This document shows positions 33,650 to 42,095 of a stretch of DNA of 64,000 bases, in pieces. The position numbers and the translations under genes were made by a program. Numbering within the stretch: the first letter of the stretch is position 1; every line of letters begins with the position of its first letter. Origin of the DNA: Sporichthya brevicatena (lineage in GTDB: Bacteria > Actinomycetota > Actinomycetes > Sporichthyales > Sporichthyaceae). The DNA is taken from positions 1 to 64,000 of the forward strand of contig NZ_BAAAHE010000023.1 of the NCBI RefSeq assembly GCF_039525035.1, read 5' to 3'. The notes below the pieces were generated by a model that was not told the DNA's origin, searched no databases, and worked only from the letters and a program-made list of their open reading frames with translations.

Positions 33650-34843
33650 GTGGCCATGCCGGAGCCCACCGGTGAGACTCCGGGGAGTCCGCTGCCCCTG
33701 GACGGCATCCGCGTCATCGACCTCACGACGTCCTACGCGGGGCCGACCGCCGCGATGCTGCTGGCGGACATGGGCGCAGACGTCATCAAGGTCGAGACGC
33801 CGCGGGGCGACGACACCCGAGCCTGGGGGCCGCCCTTCCTCGAAGGCGAGTCGACGTGGTTCCTGTCCGTGAACCGCAACAAACGCAGCATCTGCCTCGA
33901 CCTGCACCTCGAGGCCGACCGTGCCACGCTCTTCTCGCTCCTCGAGACCGCCAACGCCCTACTGGTCAGCGTGAACCCGGCAAAGCTCGCGCGCCTCGGG
34001 CTCGACCCGGACGACATCGCGGAGCGGTTCCCGGGCCTCATCTTCTGCACGCTCTCCGGGTTCGGCCTGGACGGGCCCCACGCCGCGCTCCCGGGTTACG
34101 ACCTGATTGCCCAGGCTCGTTCCGGCATGATGAGCGTCACCGGCCCGTCCGCCGATTCACCTCAGCGCATGAGCACGGCTGTGACGGACGTCGTCGCGGG
34201 CCTGGTGGCCGCCTTTTCGGTGGCTGCTGCCCTCGTCCGCCAACGGAGCTCAGGGACTGGTGAAGTCATTGACGTCTCGTTGCTGGAGTCCGCACTCCTG
34301 CTGATGGCACCACGGATGGCGTCGTTTCTCGCCGGCGGCGACGAACCGGAGCCCTGCAACGCCACCGACTCCGTCCTCACGCCCTATCAGGCCTTCGCCA
34401 CGGCCGACCGCAAGATCGTGGTGGCTGCGGGCAACGACGCCATGTGGCGGCGGTTGTGCACCGCCATCGGCGGAACCGAACTGCTCACCGACCGCCGCTT
34501 CGCCACGACCGCGGGACGGCAGGCCGCACGCGACGAGATCGCCGAGGCCTTGAGTGAACTGCTCCGCCACGGCTCCGCGGACGAGTGGCTGGAGCGACTG
34601 GCCGCCAACGGCGTCCCGGCGGCGATGGTGCAGAGCGCGAGCGAGGTCGTGAAGGATCCACAACTCATCGCCCGTGGTGCACTCGTGGAGCAGGACCACC
34701 CTGTCGCCGGCCCCCACACGGTCGTGGGTGCACCGTGGCGACTGCGTTCGAACCCGAATCGGGCACCGCGGCGTGCCGCTCCGATGTTGGGCGAGCACAC
34801 CGAGGAGGTGCTGAAGTCGATCAGCCCGGAGACGCCCGCGTGA
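33650..34843 (+). CDS. CaiB/BaiF family III CoA transferase
   Basis: This is a 397-residue family III CoA transferase. The opening GIRVIDLTTSYAGPTAAMLL and LADMGADVIKVE are typical (quoted as separate elements), and the catalytic Asp is near 178 in STAVTDVVAG. It moves CoA between organic acids and activates a substrate without ATP. I used the GTG at 33650 with GAGGGG just upstream; ATG at 33656 is the alternative. It is the first gene of a ten-gene operon with overlapping ends, and its stop overlaps the crotonase start by 4 bases. Confidence 0.88.
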   Translation: MAMPEPTGETPGSPLPLDGIRVIDLTTSYAGPTAAMLLADMGADVIKVETPRGDDTRAWGPPFLEGESTWFLSVNRNKRSICLDLHLEADRATLFSLLETANALLVSVNPAKLARLGLDPDDIAERFPGLIFCTLSGFGLDGPHAALPGYDLIAQARSGMMSVTGPSADSPQRMSTAVTDVVAGLVAAFSVAAALVRQRSSGTGEVIDVSLLESALLLMAPRMASFLAGGDEPEPCNATDSVLTPYQAFATADRKIVVAAGNDAMWRRLCTAIGGTELLTDRRFATTAGRQAARDEIAEALSELLRHGSADEWLERLAANGVPAAMVQSASEVVKDPQLIARGALVEQDHPVAGPHTVVGAPWRLRSNPNRAPRRAAPMLGEHTEEVLKSISPETPA

Positions 34844-35610
34844 CAGAGCACGGCGAACCCCTCGTTCGGACCGCCGGCGTCGGCTCGTCGACGTGGCTGA
34901 CGCTCAACCGACCGGCGTCGTTGAACGCCCTGAACGCGCAACTGCTGGACGAGCTCGAGGCCGGACTCGAGCGCGCGCTCGCCGATCCGGCGGTGCGGGT
35001 CGTGGTCCTCGTCGGAGCGGGCGATCGCGCGTTCTCCGCCGGCGCGGATCTCGACGAGCTCACGGGGCTGGACAGCGCAGCTGCCCTCGCGGTGCTCTCA
35101 CGCGGCCATCGGTTGTTCCGGCGCATCGAGTCCGCACCGAAGCCGGTCGTCGCTGCGGTCGACGGCTACGCGCTCGGGGGCGGCTTCGAGCTCGCGCTGT
35201 CGTGCCACCTGATGGTCGCCACGCAACGAGCCCGCTTCGGGCTGCCGGAGGCCACCCTCGGTCTCATCCCCGGTTACGGCGGAACGCAACGGCTGACGGA
35301 GGCTGTCGGTCGTCGACTGGCTCTTCAGGTCATGCTGACCGGCGCCAAGCTGACGGCCCAACAGATGTGGGAGGCCGGAGTGCTCGCCGCTGCGCCGGTC
35401 GAGCCCGAGGCTCTCGCCGACACCGTCGACACGTTGGTGCACGAGCTCACCCGCGCCGGCGCCGACGCGACGCGGGCTGTCCTCGCCGCCGTCGTCGGGT
35501 CGACACCGACCCTGCCGCTGGCGAACGAGGCGGGACTCGGCGCGATCGCCATCTCCTCGGACGCCGGCCAGGCCGGTATCCGGGCGTTCCGCGAGAGGTC
35601 CGCGAAGTGA
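34840..35610 (+). CDS. Enoyl-CoA hydratase/isomerase
   Basis: This is a 256-residue crotonase with both classical Glu residues: GGGFELALSC and LPEATLGLIPGYGGTQRL. It should hydrate a trans-2-enoyl-CoA to the 3-hydroxyacyl-CoA. The GTG at 34840 overlaps the CoA-transferase stop by 4 bases, and its stop overlaps the next dehydrogenase start. It is the best candidate for the normal beta-oxidation hydratase of this island. Confidence 0.9.
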   Translation: MTEHGEPLVRTAGVGSSTWLTLNRPASLNALNAQLLDELEAGLERALADPAVRVVVLVGAGDRAFSAGADLDELTGLDSAAALAVLSRGHRLFRRIESAPKPVVAAVDGYALGGGFELALSCHLMVATQRARFGLPEATLGLIPGYGGTQRLTEAVGRRLALQVMLTGAKLTAQQMWEAGVLAAAPVEPEALADTVDTLVHELTRAGADATRAVLAAVVGSTPTLPLANEAGLGAIAISSDAGQAGIRAFRERSAK

Positions 35611-36842
35611 GCGGCGTCGACCCCGCGGTCCTCGACGAGCGCACCAGCGACCTCTCCTGCACGACCGAGGAACTCGAGGTGCGTCAGCGGGTCCGGCGGG
35701 TCCTCGCCGAGCACGTGCGTCCGTACGTGCTCGACGCCGACCGAACCGGCGCCTTCCCGCACTCCCAGTACCGCGCTCTGGTCGACGCCGGTCTCGGCGC
35801 CCTGCCGGTCGCGAAGTCCGACGGCGGCAACGGGTGCTCGACCGCGGCCTACGCGATCGCGATGGAGGAGATCACCGCGGTGTGCGGGGCCACCTCGCTC
35901 GTGTACATGACCCAGATGCACACCGCGTGGCCCATTCTGCGCTGGGGGAACCAGGAGCAGCGCGACCGCTTCGTTCCGGCCCTGTGCAGCGGGGACATCT
36001 ACGGCGCGATCGCAATCTCTGAACCGTCCGGAGGTTCGGACGTGGCCAGCTTGCGCACGTCAGCCCGGCCCGACGGCGACGGCTACCTCATCAACGGGGC
36101 CAAGACGTTCATCACCTCCGGGGACGTGGCCGGGGTGATCGTCGTGTTCGCGACCGTCGACCGCAGCCTCGGCCGGCGGGGAGTGACCGCCTTCCTCGTC
36201 GAGCCGGAGCGAGGCGGCGTCACCGCGAGTCGACCGATGTCCAAGATGGGCATGCACGGCTCATCCACCGTGGAGTTGGCGTTCGAGGACTGCCGAGTGC
36301 CGGCGTCGGCCGTCCTCGGTGAGGTCGGAGCCGGGTTCCCGATCGCCATGTCCTCCGTCGTCAAGACCAGGATCAGCGCCGCCGGGCAAGGTCTCGGGCT
36401 GGCGACGGGAGCGCTCCGCGCCGCCGTGGGGTGGGCCGACGAGCGTGGGCTGCTCGACCCGCGATCCCCGCAGGGTCAGCCGGTGCAGGCCGAACTGGCC
36501 ACGTTGCGGGCGCAGGTCCTCGCCGGTCGACTCCTGCTGCTGGCGACGGCCCGCCTGGTCGACACCGGCGACGGCAGCGAGGTCGCCGAGGTCTCGATGG
36601 CGAAGTTGTCGCTCACCGAGCTCGCTGTCTCGGTGTGCGACCGCGTCGTCGACCTGATGGGCGGCGACGGCGACCGGTGCGGCTTCGAGGCGGAACGGCT
36701 GCTGCGGGACGCCCTCGTCACCCGGATCTACGACGGGACCAACCAGATCCAGCAACTGCTGATCGCACGAGACACCCACACGCGCACACGCGCAGCCTCG
36801 TCCGGCAGTTCCACCTCAGGAGGAAGGGAAGACCGCGGATGA
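35607..36842 (+). CDS. Acyl-CoA dehydrogenase with Asp at the catalytic Glu position
   Basis: This is a 411-residue short/medium-chain-type acyl-CoA dehydrogenase. AISEPSGGSDVAS near 130 and the loop SKMGMHGSST are typical. At the C-terminus the usual YEGTNQI reads IYDGTNQIQ, so residue 376 is Asp where the family uses Glu as base, and no helix-G Glu is visible. This could slow or change the reaction; some family members act as decarboxylating or substrate-specialised enzymes. The GTG at 35607 and the stop both overlap neighbouring genes by 4 bases. Confidence 0.88.
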   Translation: MSGVDPAVLDERTSDLSCTTEELEVRQRVRRVLAEHVRPYVLDADRTGAFPHSQYRALVDAGLGALPVAKSDGGNGCSTAAYAIAMEEITAVCGATSLVYMTQMHTAWPILRWGNQEQRDRFVPALCSGDIYGAIAISEPSGGSDVASLRTSARPDGDGYLINGAKTFITSGDVAGVIVVFATVDRSLGRRGVTAFLVEPERGGVTASRPMSKMGMHGSSTVELAFEDCRVPASAVLGEVGAGFPIAMSSVVKTRISAAGQGLGLATGALRAAVGWADERGLLDPRSPQGQPVQAELATLRAQVLAGRLLLLATARLVDTGDGSEVAEVSMAKLSLTELAVSVCDRVVDLMGGDGDRCGFEAERLLRDALVTRIYDGTNQIQQLLIARDTHTRTRAASSGSSTSGGREDRG

Positions 36843-37702
36843 ACGTGGCTGTCATCGGAGCCGGGACCATGGGCTCGGGCATCGCCATCACCACGGTGCT
36901 CGGCGGGCACGACATCTGCCTCATCGACGTCGACGAGCCACGCGTCGCGCTCGGGGAGGAACACGTCGCCCGATTCCTCGATCGCAGCATCTCGCTCGGA
37001 AAGCTGAGCGCCGACGAGGGGACCGCGGCCCGCGACCGCGTGCGGTACAGCACGACGATGAAGGATGCGTCGGACGCCGACGTGGTGATCGAGGCCGTGT
37101 TCGAGGACGTCCCGGTCAAGCAGGCGCTGTTCGCACAGCTCGACGACATCTGCCGACCAGACACCTTGTTCCACTCGAACACCTCGACGCTCTCGGTCAC
37201 TGCCATCGCCGCCGGTTCGCGGCTCCCGGGCCGGGTCGTCGGCACGCACTACTGCAACCCGGCACCGTTGATGAAACTCGTCGAGGTCGTACCGGCGCGG
37301 CAGAGCAGCGACGACGCCGTCGCCCGCACCGTCGAATTCCTGGGTTCGATCCGGAAGTCCGTGGTGATGGCGAAGGACGTCCCGGGATTCATCGTGAACC
37401 GGTTCCTTGTCCCGTTCGAGAACGACTGCATCCGCGCCCTCGAAGCGGGCCGGGCCGACGTCGAGACCATCGACGCGGCGGTGACGAAAGCCCTCGGCTA
37501 CCCGATGGGCCCGTTCACGCTGCTCGACACGGTGGGGCTCGACATCCATTACGCCGTGTCGATGAGCCTGTTCGACCAGCTGCACGATCCGCGGTTCGCG
37601 CCACCGCCTTTGGTGAGCCAGATGATCGCCGCCGGTGAACTCGGCCGGAAGACAGGTCGCGGCTTCTACTCCTACGACAAGAAGTTGGCCTTCGGTGCCT
37701 GA
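36839..37702 (+). CDS. 3-Hydroxyacyl-CoA dehydrogenase (HbdA/FadB2-like)
   Basis: This 287-residue NAD-dependent dehydrogenase oxidises 3-hydroxyacyl-CoA to 3-ketoacyl-CoA. The Rossmann motif GAGTMGSG is at residues 7-14, SNTSTLSVT near 118, the catalytic His in GTHYCNPAPLMKLVEVV near 139, and VPGFIVNR near 180. The length is right for single-domain HBDH enzymes. The ATG at 36839 follows AGGAGGAAGG and overlaps the previous stop. A second, shorter paralogue lies immediately downstream. Confidence 0.92.
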   Translation: MNVAVIGAGTMGSGIAITTVLGGHDICLIDVDEPRVALGEEHVARFLDRSISLGKLSADEGTAARDRVRYSTTMKDASDADVVIEAVFEDVPVKQALFAQLDDICRPDTLFHSNTSTLSVTAIAAGSRLPGRVVGTHYCNPAPLMKLVEVVPARQSSDDAVARTVEFLGSIRKSVVMAKDVPGFIVNRFLVPFENDCIRALEAGRADVETIDAAVTKALGYPMGPFTLLDTVGLDIHYAVSMSLFDQLHDPRFAPPPLVSQMIAAGELGRKTGRGFYSYDKKLAFGA

Positions 37703-37715
37703 GGGGGACACGAAC

Positions 37716-38456
37716 GTGCAGACCATCGGTGTCGTGGGCAGCGGCGTCCTGGGAACGGGGATCGCCGAGCTGTGTGCAGAGGCCGGGTACACCGTGATCT
37801 CCGTCGGCCCGGACCGAGTACCGGACCTGAGCGCGGTGGCCGCCGCGGACATCGTCATCGAGGCGCTCCCCTCCGACGAGCCGAGCAAGGCGCAAGCCCT
37901 GAGCGAGATCGGCCGGCACGTCGGTCCCGACTGCCTGATCGCCACCCACTCGTCCAGCCTGTCGATCACCCGCCTCGCGACCAACGTCCCGCGGCCGGAG
38001 CGATTCGCGGGACTTCACTTCTTTCCTCCGCCGAAGAAGCTGCGGGTCGTCGAGGTGGTGCGCCCCCGACTGGCATCGGACGCCACTATGGAGGCTCTGC
38101 GCGGGCTGGTCGAGACTCTCGGCAGCCATCCGCTGATGGTCCGCGACCAACCGGGCCTGCTGGTGGATCACCTGCTGTTCCCCTATCTGAACCAGGCAAT
38201 CGCGGATTACGACGACGGGTTGGCGTCGGCCGAGGACATCCAGACGGCGGTTCAACTCGGGCTCGGCTATCCGATCGGACCGCTGCAGCTCGCCGACCGG
38301 ATCGGTCTCGACGTCCTGCTCCAGGCGACGGAGAACGTGTACGCGGCGACGCGGGAACAGCGATTCGCCCCGCCGCCGCTGCTCCGCGAGCTCGTCGATG
38401 CCGGACACCTGGGCAACAGGACCGGTGCAGGTCTCGTCGTCGGGACAGACCGGTGA
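37716..38456 (+). CDS. Shorter 3-hydroxyacyl-CoA dehydrogenase paralogue
   Basis: This 246-residue paralogue of the preceding enzyme lacks about 40 residues, mainly between the first Rossmann strands. GSGVLGTG near 10 binds NAD; HSSSLSIT and LHFFPPPKKLRVVEVV correspond to the catalytic region, keeping the His. The GTG start at 37716 follows GAGGGGG. The stop overlaps the MenB-like gene by 4 bases. It may be specialised for a branched or cyclic hydroxyacyl-CoA or form a hetero-oligomer with its neighbour. Confidence 0.83.
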   Translation: MQTIGVVGSGVLGTGIAELCAEAGYTVISVGPDRVPDLSAVAAADIVIEALPSDEPSKAQALSEIGRHVGPDCLIATHSSSLSITRLATNVPRPERFAGLHFFPPPKKLRVVEVVRPRLASDATMEALRGLVETLGSHPLMVRDQPGLLVDHLLFPYLNQAIADYDDGLASAEDIQTAVQLGLGYPIGPLQLADRIGLDVLLQATENVYAATREQRFAPPPLLRELVDAGHLGNRTGAGLVVGTDR

Positions 38457-39235
38457 GCGAGGGCTACGAGGACCTCATCGTCGCCACCGACGGCCCGACG
38501 CTGCGCGTCACGATCAACCGTCCCGAGGCCGGTAACAAGTTCCGGGTCCGGACGGCCGTCGAGCTGGCCGACGTCTTTCGCGCCTTCCGCGCGAGCCGCG
38601 ACCTGCGGGTAGCCGTCCTGACCGGTGCGGGCGAGAAGTTCTTCTGCATCGGCGGTGAGCACGACCCGTTCGACACCTATGACTACGGCAACGTCATGCC
38701 GATCGTCGACGTGTACGAGCTGATCGACTCGGTGCCCAAGCCGATCGTCGCCGCCGTCAACGGCTTCGCCGTCGGCGGGGGCAACGTCCTGCACACGGTG
38801 TGCGACCTCAGCATCGCCGCGGACAACGCGGTCTTCCGCCAGGTCGGGCCGTCCGTCGGCAGCTTCGACGCCGGCTACGGCACGGCGTACCTCGAGGAGA
38901 CCGTCGGGCGGAAGCGCGCCAAGGAGATGTGGTTCCTGAACCGCAAGTACTCGGCGCAGCAGGCGCTCGACATGGGCCTGGTCAACGAGGTCGTCCCCGC
39001 CGCCGAGCTGAGCGGCCGGGTCGACGCCGTGGTCGCCGAACTGCTCGCCCGAGGTCCGCAGGCCCTGGCGGGCCTGAAGGCCGCGTTCTCCGGACGCCAC
39101 ACCGGTGTCGTGGGCCAGGCACGGATGGCGCACGACCTCCTGCTGACGCAGTACCTCTGCACGGAGGAGGCGCGCGAGATGTCAGCCTCGTTCGCCGAGC
39201 GGCGTACACCGGACGAGAAGAAGTTCTGGCGATGA
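38453..39235 (+). CDS. MenB/BadI-like crotonase, candidate ring-opening hydrolase
   Basis: This is a 260-residue crotonase most like MenB (DHNA-CoA synthase) and BadI (2-ketocyclohexanecarboxyl-CoA hydrolase). The segments GGGNVLHTVCDL, VGPSVGSFDAGYGTAYLEE (residues about 130-148) and MWFLNRKYSAQQALDMGLVN are those families' signatures. In BadI, the enzyme opens a cyclic beta-keto acyl-CoA by C-C hydrolysis. There are no menaquinone genes nearby, and the two 3-hydroxyacyl-CoA dehydrogenases directly upstream would make such a keto substrate. A ring-cleaving role is inferred. Starts and stops overlap the neighbours. Confidence 0.85.
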   Translation: MSEGYEDLIVATDGPTLRVTINRPEAGNKFRVRTAVELADVFRAFRASRDLRVAVLTGAGEKFFCIGGEHDPFDTYDYGNVMPIVDVYELIDSVPKPIVAAVNGFAVGGGNVLHTVCDLSIAADNAVFRQVGPSVGSFDAGYGTAYLEETVGRKRAKEMWFLNRKYSAQQALDMGLVNEVVPAAELSGRVDAVVAELLARGPQALAGLKAAFSGRHTGVVGQARMAHDLLLTQYLCTEEAREMSASFAERRTPDEKKFWR

Positions 39236-39948
39236 CCGACCTGCTGCTCCAGACCGTCGACGCTTTCGCGGCGCGGCAGCTCTACCCGGCGGCCGCACTC
39301 ATCGACGCGACCGACGAGGTACCCGCGAGCATCGTCGACACCATGCGGGAGATCGGCATTGTCGGGTTGGGCGACGACGACGCCGATCTGCCCGATGTGC
39401 TGCGAGTCGTCGAGGCCTTGGGCGCAGGCAGTGCCGCGGTGGCGCTGCTCGTGGTGGCCCCGGCAGCGACCACCGGAACGGCCCGCGCACGGACCGGGCT
39501 CCGCGGACTGCGATCGGGCGTTCAGACCGGCTGCGACTTCCCGGCCGAGCACCGTCGGCTCGCTCTCGCGGCCGGCGCCGCCGCAATCGGCGCCGCGCGG
39601 CATGCGTTGAAGGAGACCGCCCGCTACCTCGAACAGCGTCGCGCCTTCGGGCAGGTTCTCATCGACGTCCCGGTCCTGGCGGCGGCCTTGCGCGGTCGCG
39701 AAGCCGACCTGGACGACGCGGCCTCCGCCCTGTGGGGGTGCGCCCGCGATCCTCTGCTGGGGCGAGCGCCGGACGTCGCCCGTCGGGCGACTCGTGCGGC
39801 AGTGGGCGCGACCTTCGATGCGATCCAACTGCACGGCGGGTACGGCTACACCACGGAGTATCAGGTCGAGCGCATCGCACGGGACTGCATCTCCCTCCGG
39901 GCGTTGCTCGCCGAGCTCGACGACGTCGCGGCTGCCCGGGCGAGCTGA
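39232..39948 (+). CDS. Short acyl-CoA dehydrogenase-like protein missing the middle domain
   Basis: This 238-residue protein has an N-terminal helical part (1-85) and a clear acyl-CoA dehydrogenase C-terminal domain (from about 105; TARYLEQRRAFGQVLI, then LHGGYGYTTEYQVERIARD near 205). The roughly 110-residue middle beta-barrel, which binds FAD and substrate, is absent. It is intact as a frame and overlaps both neighbours by 4 bases, so it is not a decayed remnant by the look of it. It may be a partner subunit for the full-length dehydrogenase two genes downstream. Confidence 0.8.
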   Translation: MTDLLLQTVDAFAARQLYPAAALIDATDEVPASIVDTMREIGIVGLGDDDADLPDVLRVVEALGAGSAAVALLVVAPAATTGTARARTGLRGLRSGVQTGCDFPAEHRRLALAAGAAAIGAARHALKETARYLEQRRAFGQVLIDVPVLAAALRGREADLDDAASALWGCARDPLLGRAPDVARRATRAAVGATFDAIQLHGGYGYTTEYQVERIARDCISLRALLAELDDVAAARAS

Positions 39949-39949
39949 C

Positions 39950-40882
39950 ATGGCCAGCGACCGGATGCGGCGGCTCCTCGAGCAGTTGCGGGCCGTGCCG
40001 ATTCGGCCGGACACGAGTCTGGAGCTCCAGCGCGCCGCGTTCGATCAGATGGCGCAGACGTTCCCGGTGCCGGACGACGTGAACGTGCAGGCTGTCGAGG
40101 CCGACGGCGTCCCGTGCGAGTGGGTGAACGCCAACGGCCCGGCCGATCCCGCCGGGGACGACGCCCGTCCCGTGCTGGTCTACCTGCACGGCGGCGGCTA
40201 CGTCATCGGCAGCGCCCGAAGCCACCGGGAGACCGTCGCACGCTTCAGCCGTGCCTCCGGTGCCCGGGCCCTCTTCGTCGATTACCGCCTCGCGCCGGAA
40301 CATTCGTGCCCCGCCCAGGTCGCCGACGTCGTCACCGTCTACCGATGGCTGCTCGACCAGGGCGTCGCCGGACGGGACGTGGTCCTGACCGGCGAGAGCG
40401 CCGGCGGCGGTCTGACGATCGCGACGCTTGTCCACCTGCGCGAGTCCGGACTGCCGCGCCCGGCCGCGGCCGCGGTGGTGTCGCCCTGGGTCGACCTGAC
40501 CCTCACGAACCGCAGCCACGTCGACAACCTCGACGACCCGCTGTCCACGCCCGAGGTGATGGACACCTATCGCCGGTGGTTCAACCCCGCCCGCACTTTC
40601 GACGATCCCCGCGTCTCTCCGGTGTTCGCGGATCTGCACGGCCTGCCGCCGGTCTACGTGACCGCCAGCCGGACCGAACGCTTGCGCGACGACGCCGTCC
40701 GGCTCGTCGAGCGCCTGCGCGCCGCCGGGGTGGAGTCAGATCTCGACCTGCTGCCGGACGCGGTGCACGCCTGGACCTTGTTCCCCCACCTGCCCGAGAC
40801 CACGGAGACCGTTGCGCGGATCGCTGACTTCCTCACCGCACGCCTCTCCCCCGGCGCACGACCCACCCAGGAAGCACGATGA
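39950..40882 (+). CDS. Alpha/beta hydrolase, hormone-sensitive-lipase family
   Basis: This is a 310-residue HSL-family hydrolase. The HGGG motif is at 80-83, GESAGGG places Ser150 as nucleophile, and the likely His lies in DAVHAWTLF near 277. It is a second, diverged copy of the esterase type seen at 9809. The ATG at 39950 is one base after the previous stop, and its own stop overlaps the next dehydrogenase. It could hydrolyse a lactone or ester, or a CoA thioester, within this operon. Confidence 0.88.
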   Translation: MASDRMRRLLEQLRAVPIRPDTSLELQRAAFDQMAQTFPVPDDVNVQAVEADGVPCEWVNANGPADPAGDDARPVLVYLHGGGYVIGSARSHRETVARFSRASGARALFVDYRLAPEHSCPAQVADVVTVYRWLLDQGVAGRDVVLTGESAGGGLTIATLVHLRESGLPRPAAAAVVSPWVDLTLTNRSHVDNLDDPLSTPEVMDTYRRWFNPARTFDDPRVSPVFADLHGLPPVYVTASRTERLRDDAVRLVERLRAAGVESDLDLLPDAVHAWTLFPHLPETTETVARIADFLTARLSPGARPTQEAR

Positions 40883-42021
40883 CCGAGTCGAGTGAGAAGC
40901 GGGCGTTCCGCGAGAGCGTGCGCCGCACGATCGAGCGCCACATCCTCCCGTTCGTCGAGGAATGGGAGGAGAAGGGCATCTTCCCCGCCCACGACCTGTT
41001 CCCGATCCTCGGTGAGGCGGGCCTGCTCGGCCTGGAGTACGCGCCCGAGTACGGCGGTCAGGGCGCCGACCACACCTGGACGGTGATACTCGGCGAGGAG
41101 CTCGGACGGATCCCGTCGATGGGCCTGTTCACCGCCATCGCGGTGCAGACCGACATGGCGACGCCGTCGCTGCACACCTACGGCTCCCACGATCTGAAGG
41201 AGCGTTACCTTCGCCCCGCGATCGAGGGGCGACAGGTCGCCGCGATCGCCGTCACCGAACCTGACGCCGGATCCGACGTCGCCAACATCCGAACCCGTGC
41301 GGAGCGTGACGGGGACGAGTGGGTCATCAACGGCAGCAAGCTCTACATCACCAACGGCGTGCAGGCCGACTGGCTGTGCCTGCTCGCCGTGACCGGCGAG
41401 CCCGGGCCCCGCGGCATGTCCCAGATCGTCGTTCCGACCGATGTCCCCGGCGTGGTCGTCAGCCGTTCGCTCCGCAAGCTGGGGAACAAGGCCTCCGACA
41501 CCGCCGAGATAGCCCTCGCGGACGTCCGGGTTCCGGTCTCCAACACGATCGGCACCGTCGACCGCGGGTTCCACCAGCAGATGCAACAGTTCCAGCACGA
41601 GCGGATGATCGGCGCCTACATGGCCGTCGGCAGCATGCTGATGGCCCTGGCGCAGACCCGACAGTTCGTCCTCGAGCGGCACGCCTTCGGCGCACCGCTC
41701 GCGAACAACCAGTACATCCAGTTCCGGCTCGCCGAACTGTCCGCCGAGCTCGACCTGCTCCGCACGTACACGCACGCCTGCGCCGAATCCTTCGTCCGCG
41801 GCGAGAACACCCAGCGCCAGACGTCGATCAGCAAGCTCAAGGCCGCCCGGCTCCAGCGTGAGATCGCGGACTGGTGCCTGCAGTTCCACGGCGGCCAGGG
41901 CTACATGGAGGAGACCTGGACCGCCCGGTACTTCCGCGACGCGCGCCTGCTCTCGATCGGCGGCGGGGCCGACGAAGTGATGCTCCGCGTGCTGGCCCGG
42001 CTGGACGGGCTGCCGGCCTGA
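40879..42021 (+). CDS. Acyl-CoA dehydrogenase (AtuD/LCAD-type active site)
   Basis: This is a 380-residue acyl-CoA dehydrogenase. AVTEPDAGSDVANIR is near 124, INGSKLYITNG near 150, and Glu241 in FQHERM occupies the helix-G base position of long-chain, isovaleryl- and citronellyl-CoA dehydrogenases. The C-terminal segment is SIGGGADEVMLRVLA. The family fits branched substrates such as citronellyl-CoA (AtuD), but that is a weak assignment by eye. The ATG overlaps the hydrolase stop by 4 bases. Confidence 0.9.
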   Translation: MTESSEKRAFRESVRRTIERHILPFVEEWEEKGIFPAHDLFPILGEAGLLGLEYAPEYGGQGADHTWTVILGEELGRIPSMGLFTAIAVQTDMATPSLHTYGSHDLKERYLRPAIEGRQVAAIAVTEPDAGSDVANIRTRAERDGDEWVINGSKLYITNGVQADWLCLLAVTGEPGPRGMSQIVVPTDVPGVVVSRSLRKLGNKASDTAEIALADVRVPVSNTIGTVDRGFHQQMQQFQHERMIGAYMAVGSMLMALAQTRQFVLERHAFGAPLANNQYIQFRLAELSAELDLLRTYTHACAESFVRGENTQRQTSISKLKAARLQREIADWCLQFHGGQGYMEETWTARYFRDARLLSIGGGADEVMLRVLARLDGLPA

Positions 42022-42095
42022 GCGACAGCCCGCCGGACACGACTGCCCCGCCGACCGCGCGGACGCAGACCGAACCTCACAGAAGTGGGACCGAC

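Noticed and set aside
38453-39235. Menaquinone biosynthesis gene menB
   Set aside because: Its neighbours are all acyl-CoA degradation genes and no other men gene is nearby, so a BadI-like role is preferred, though not proved.
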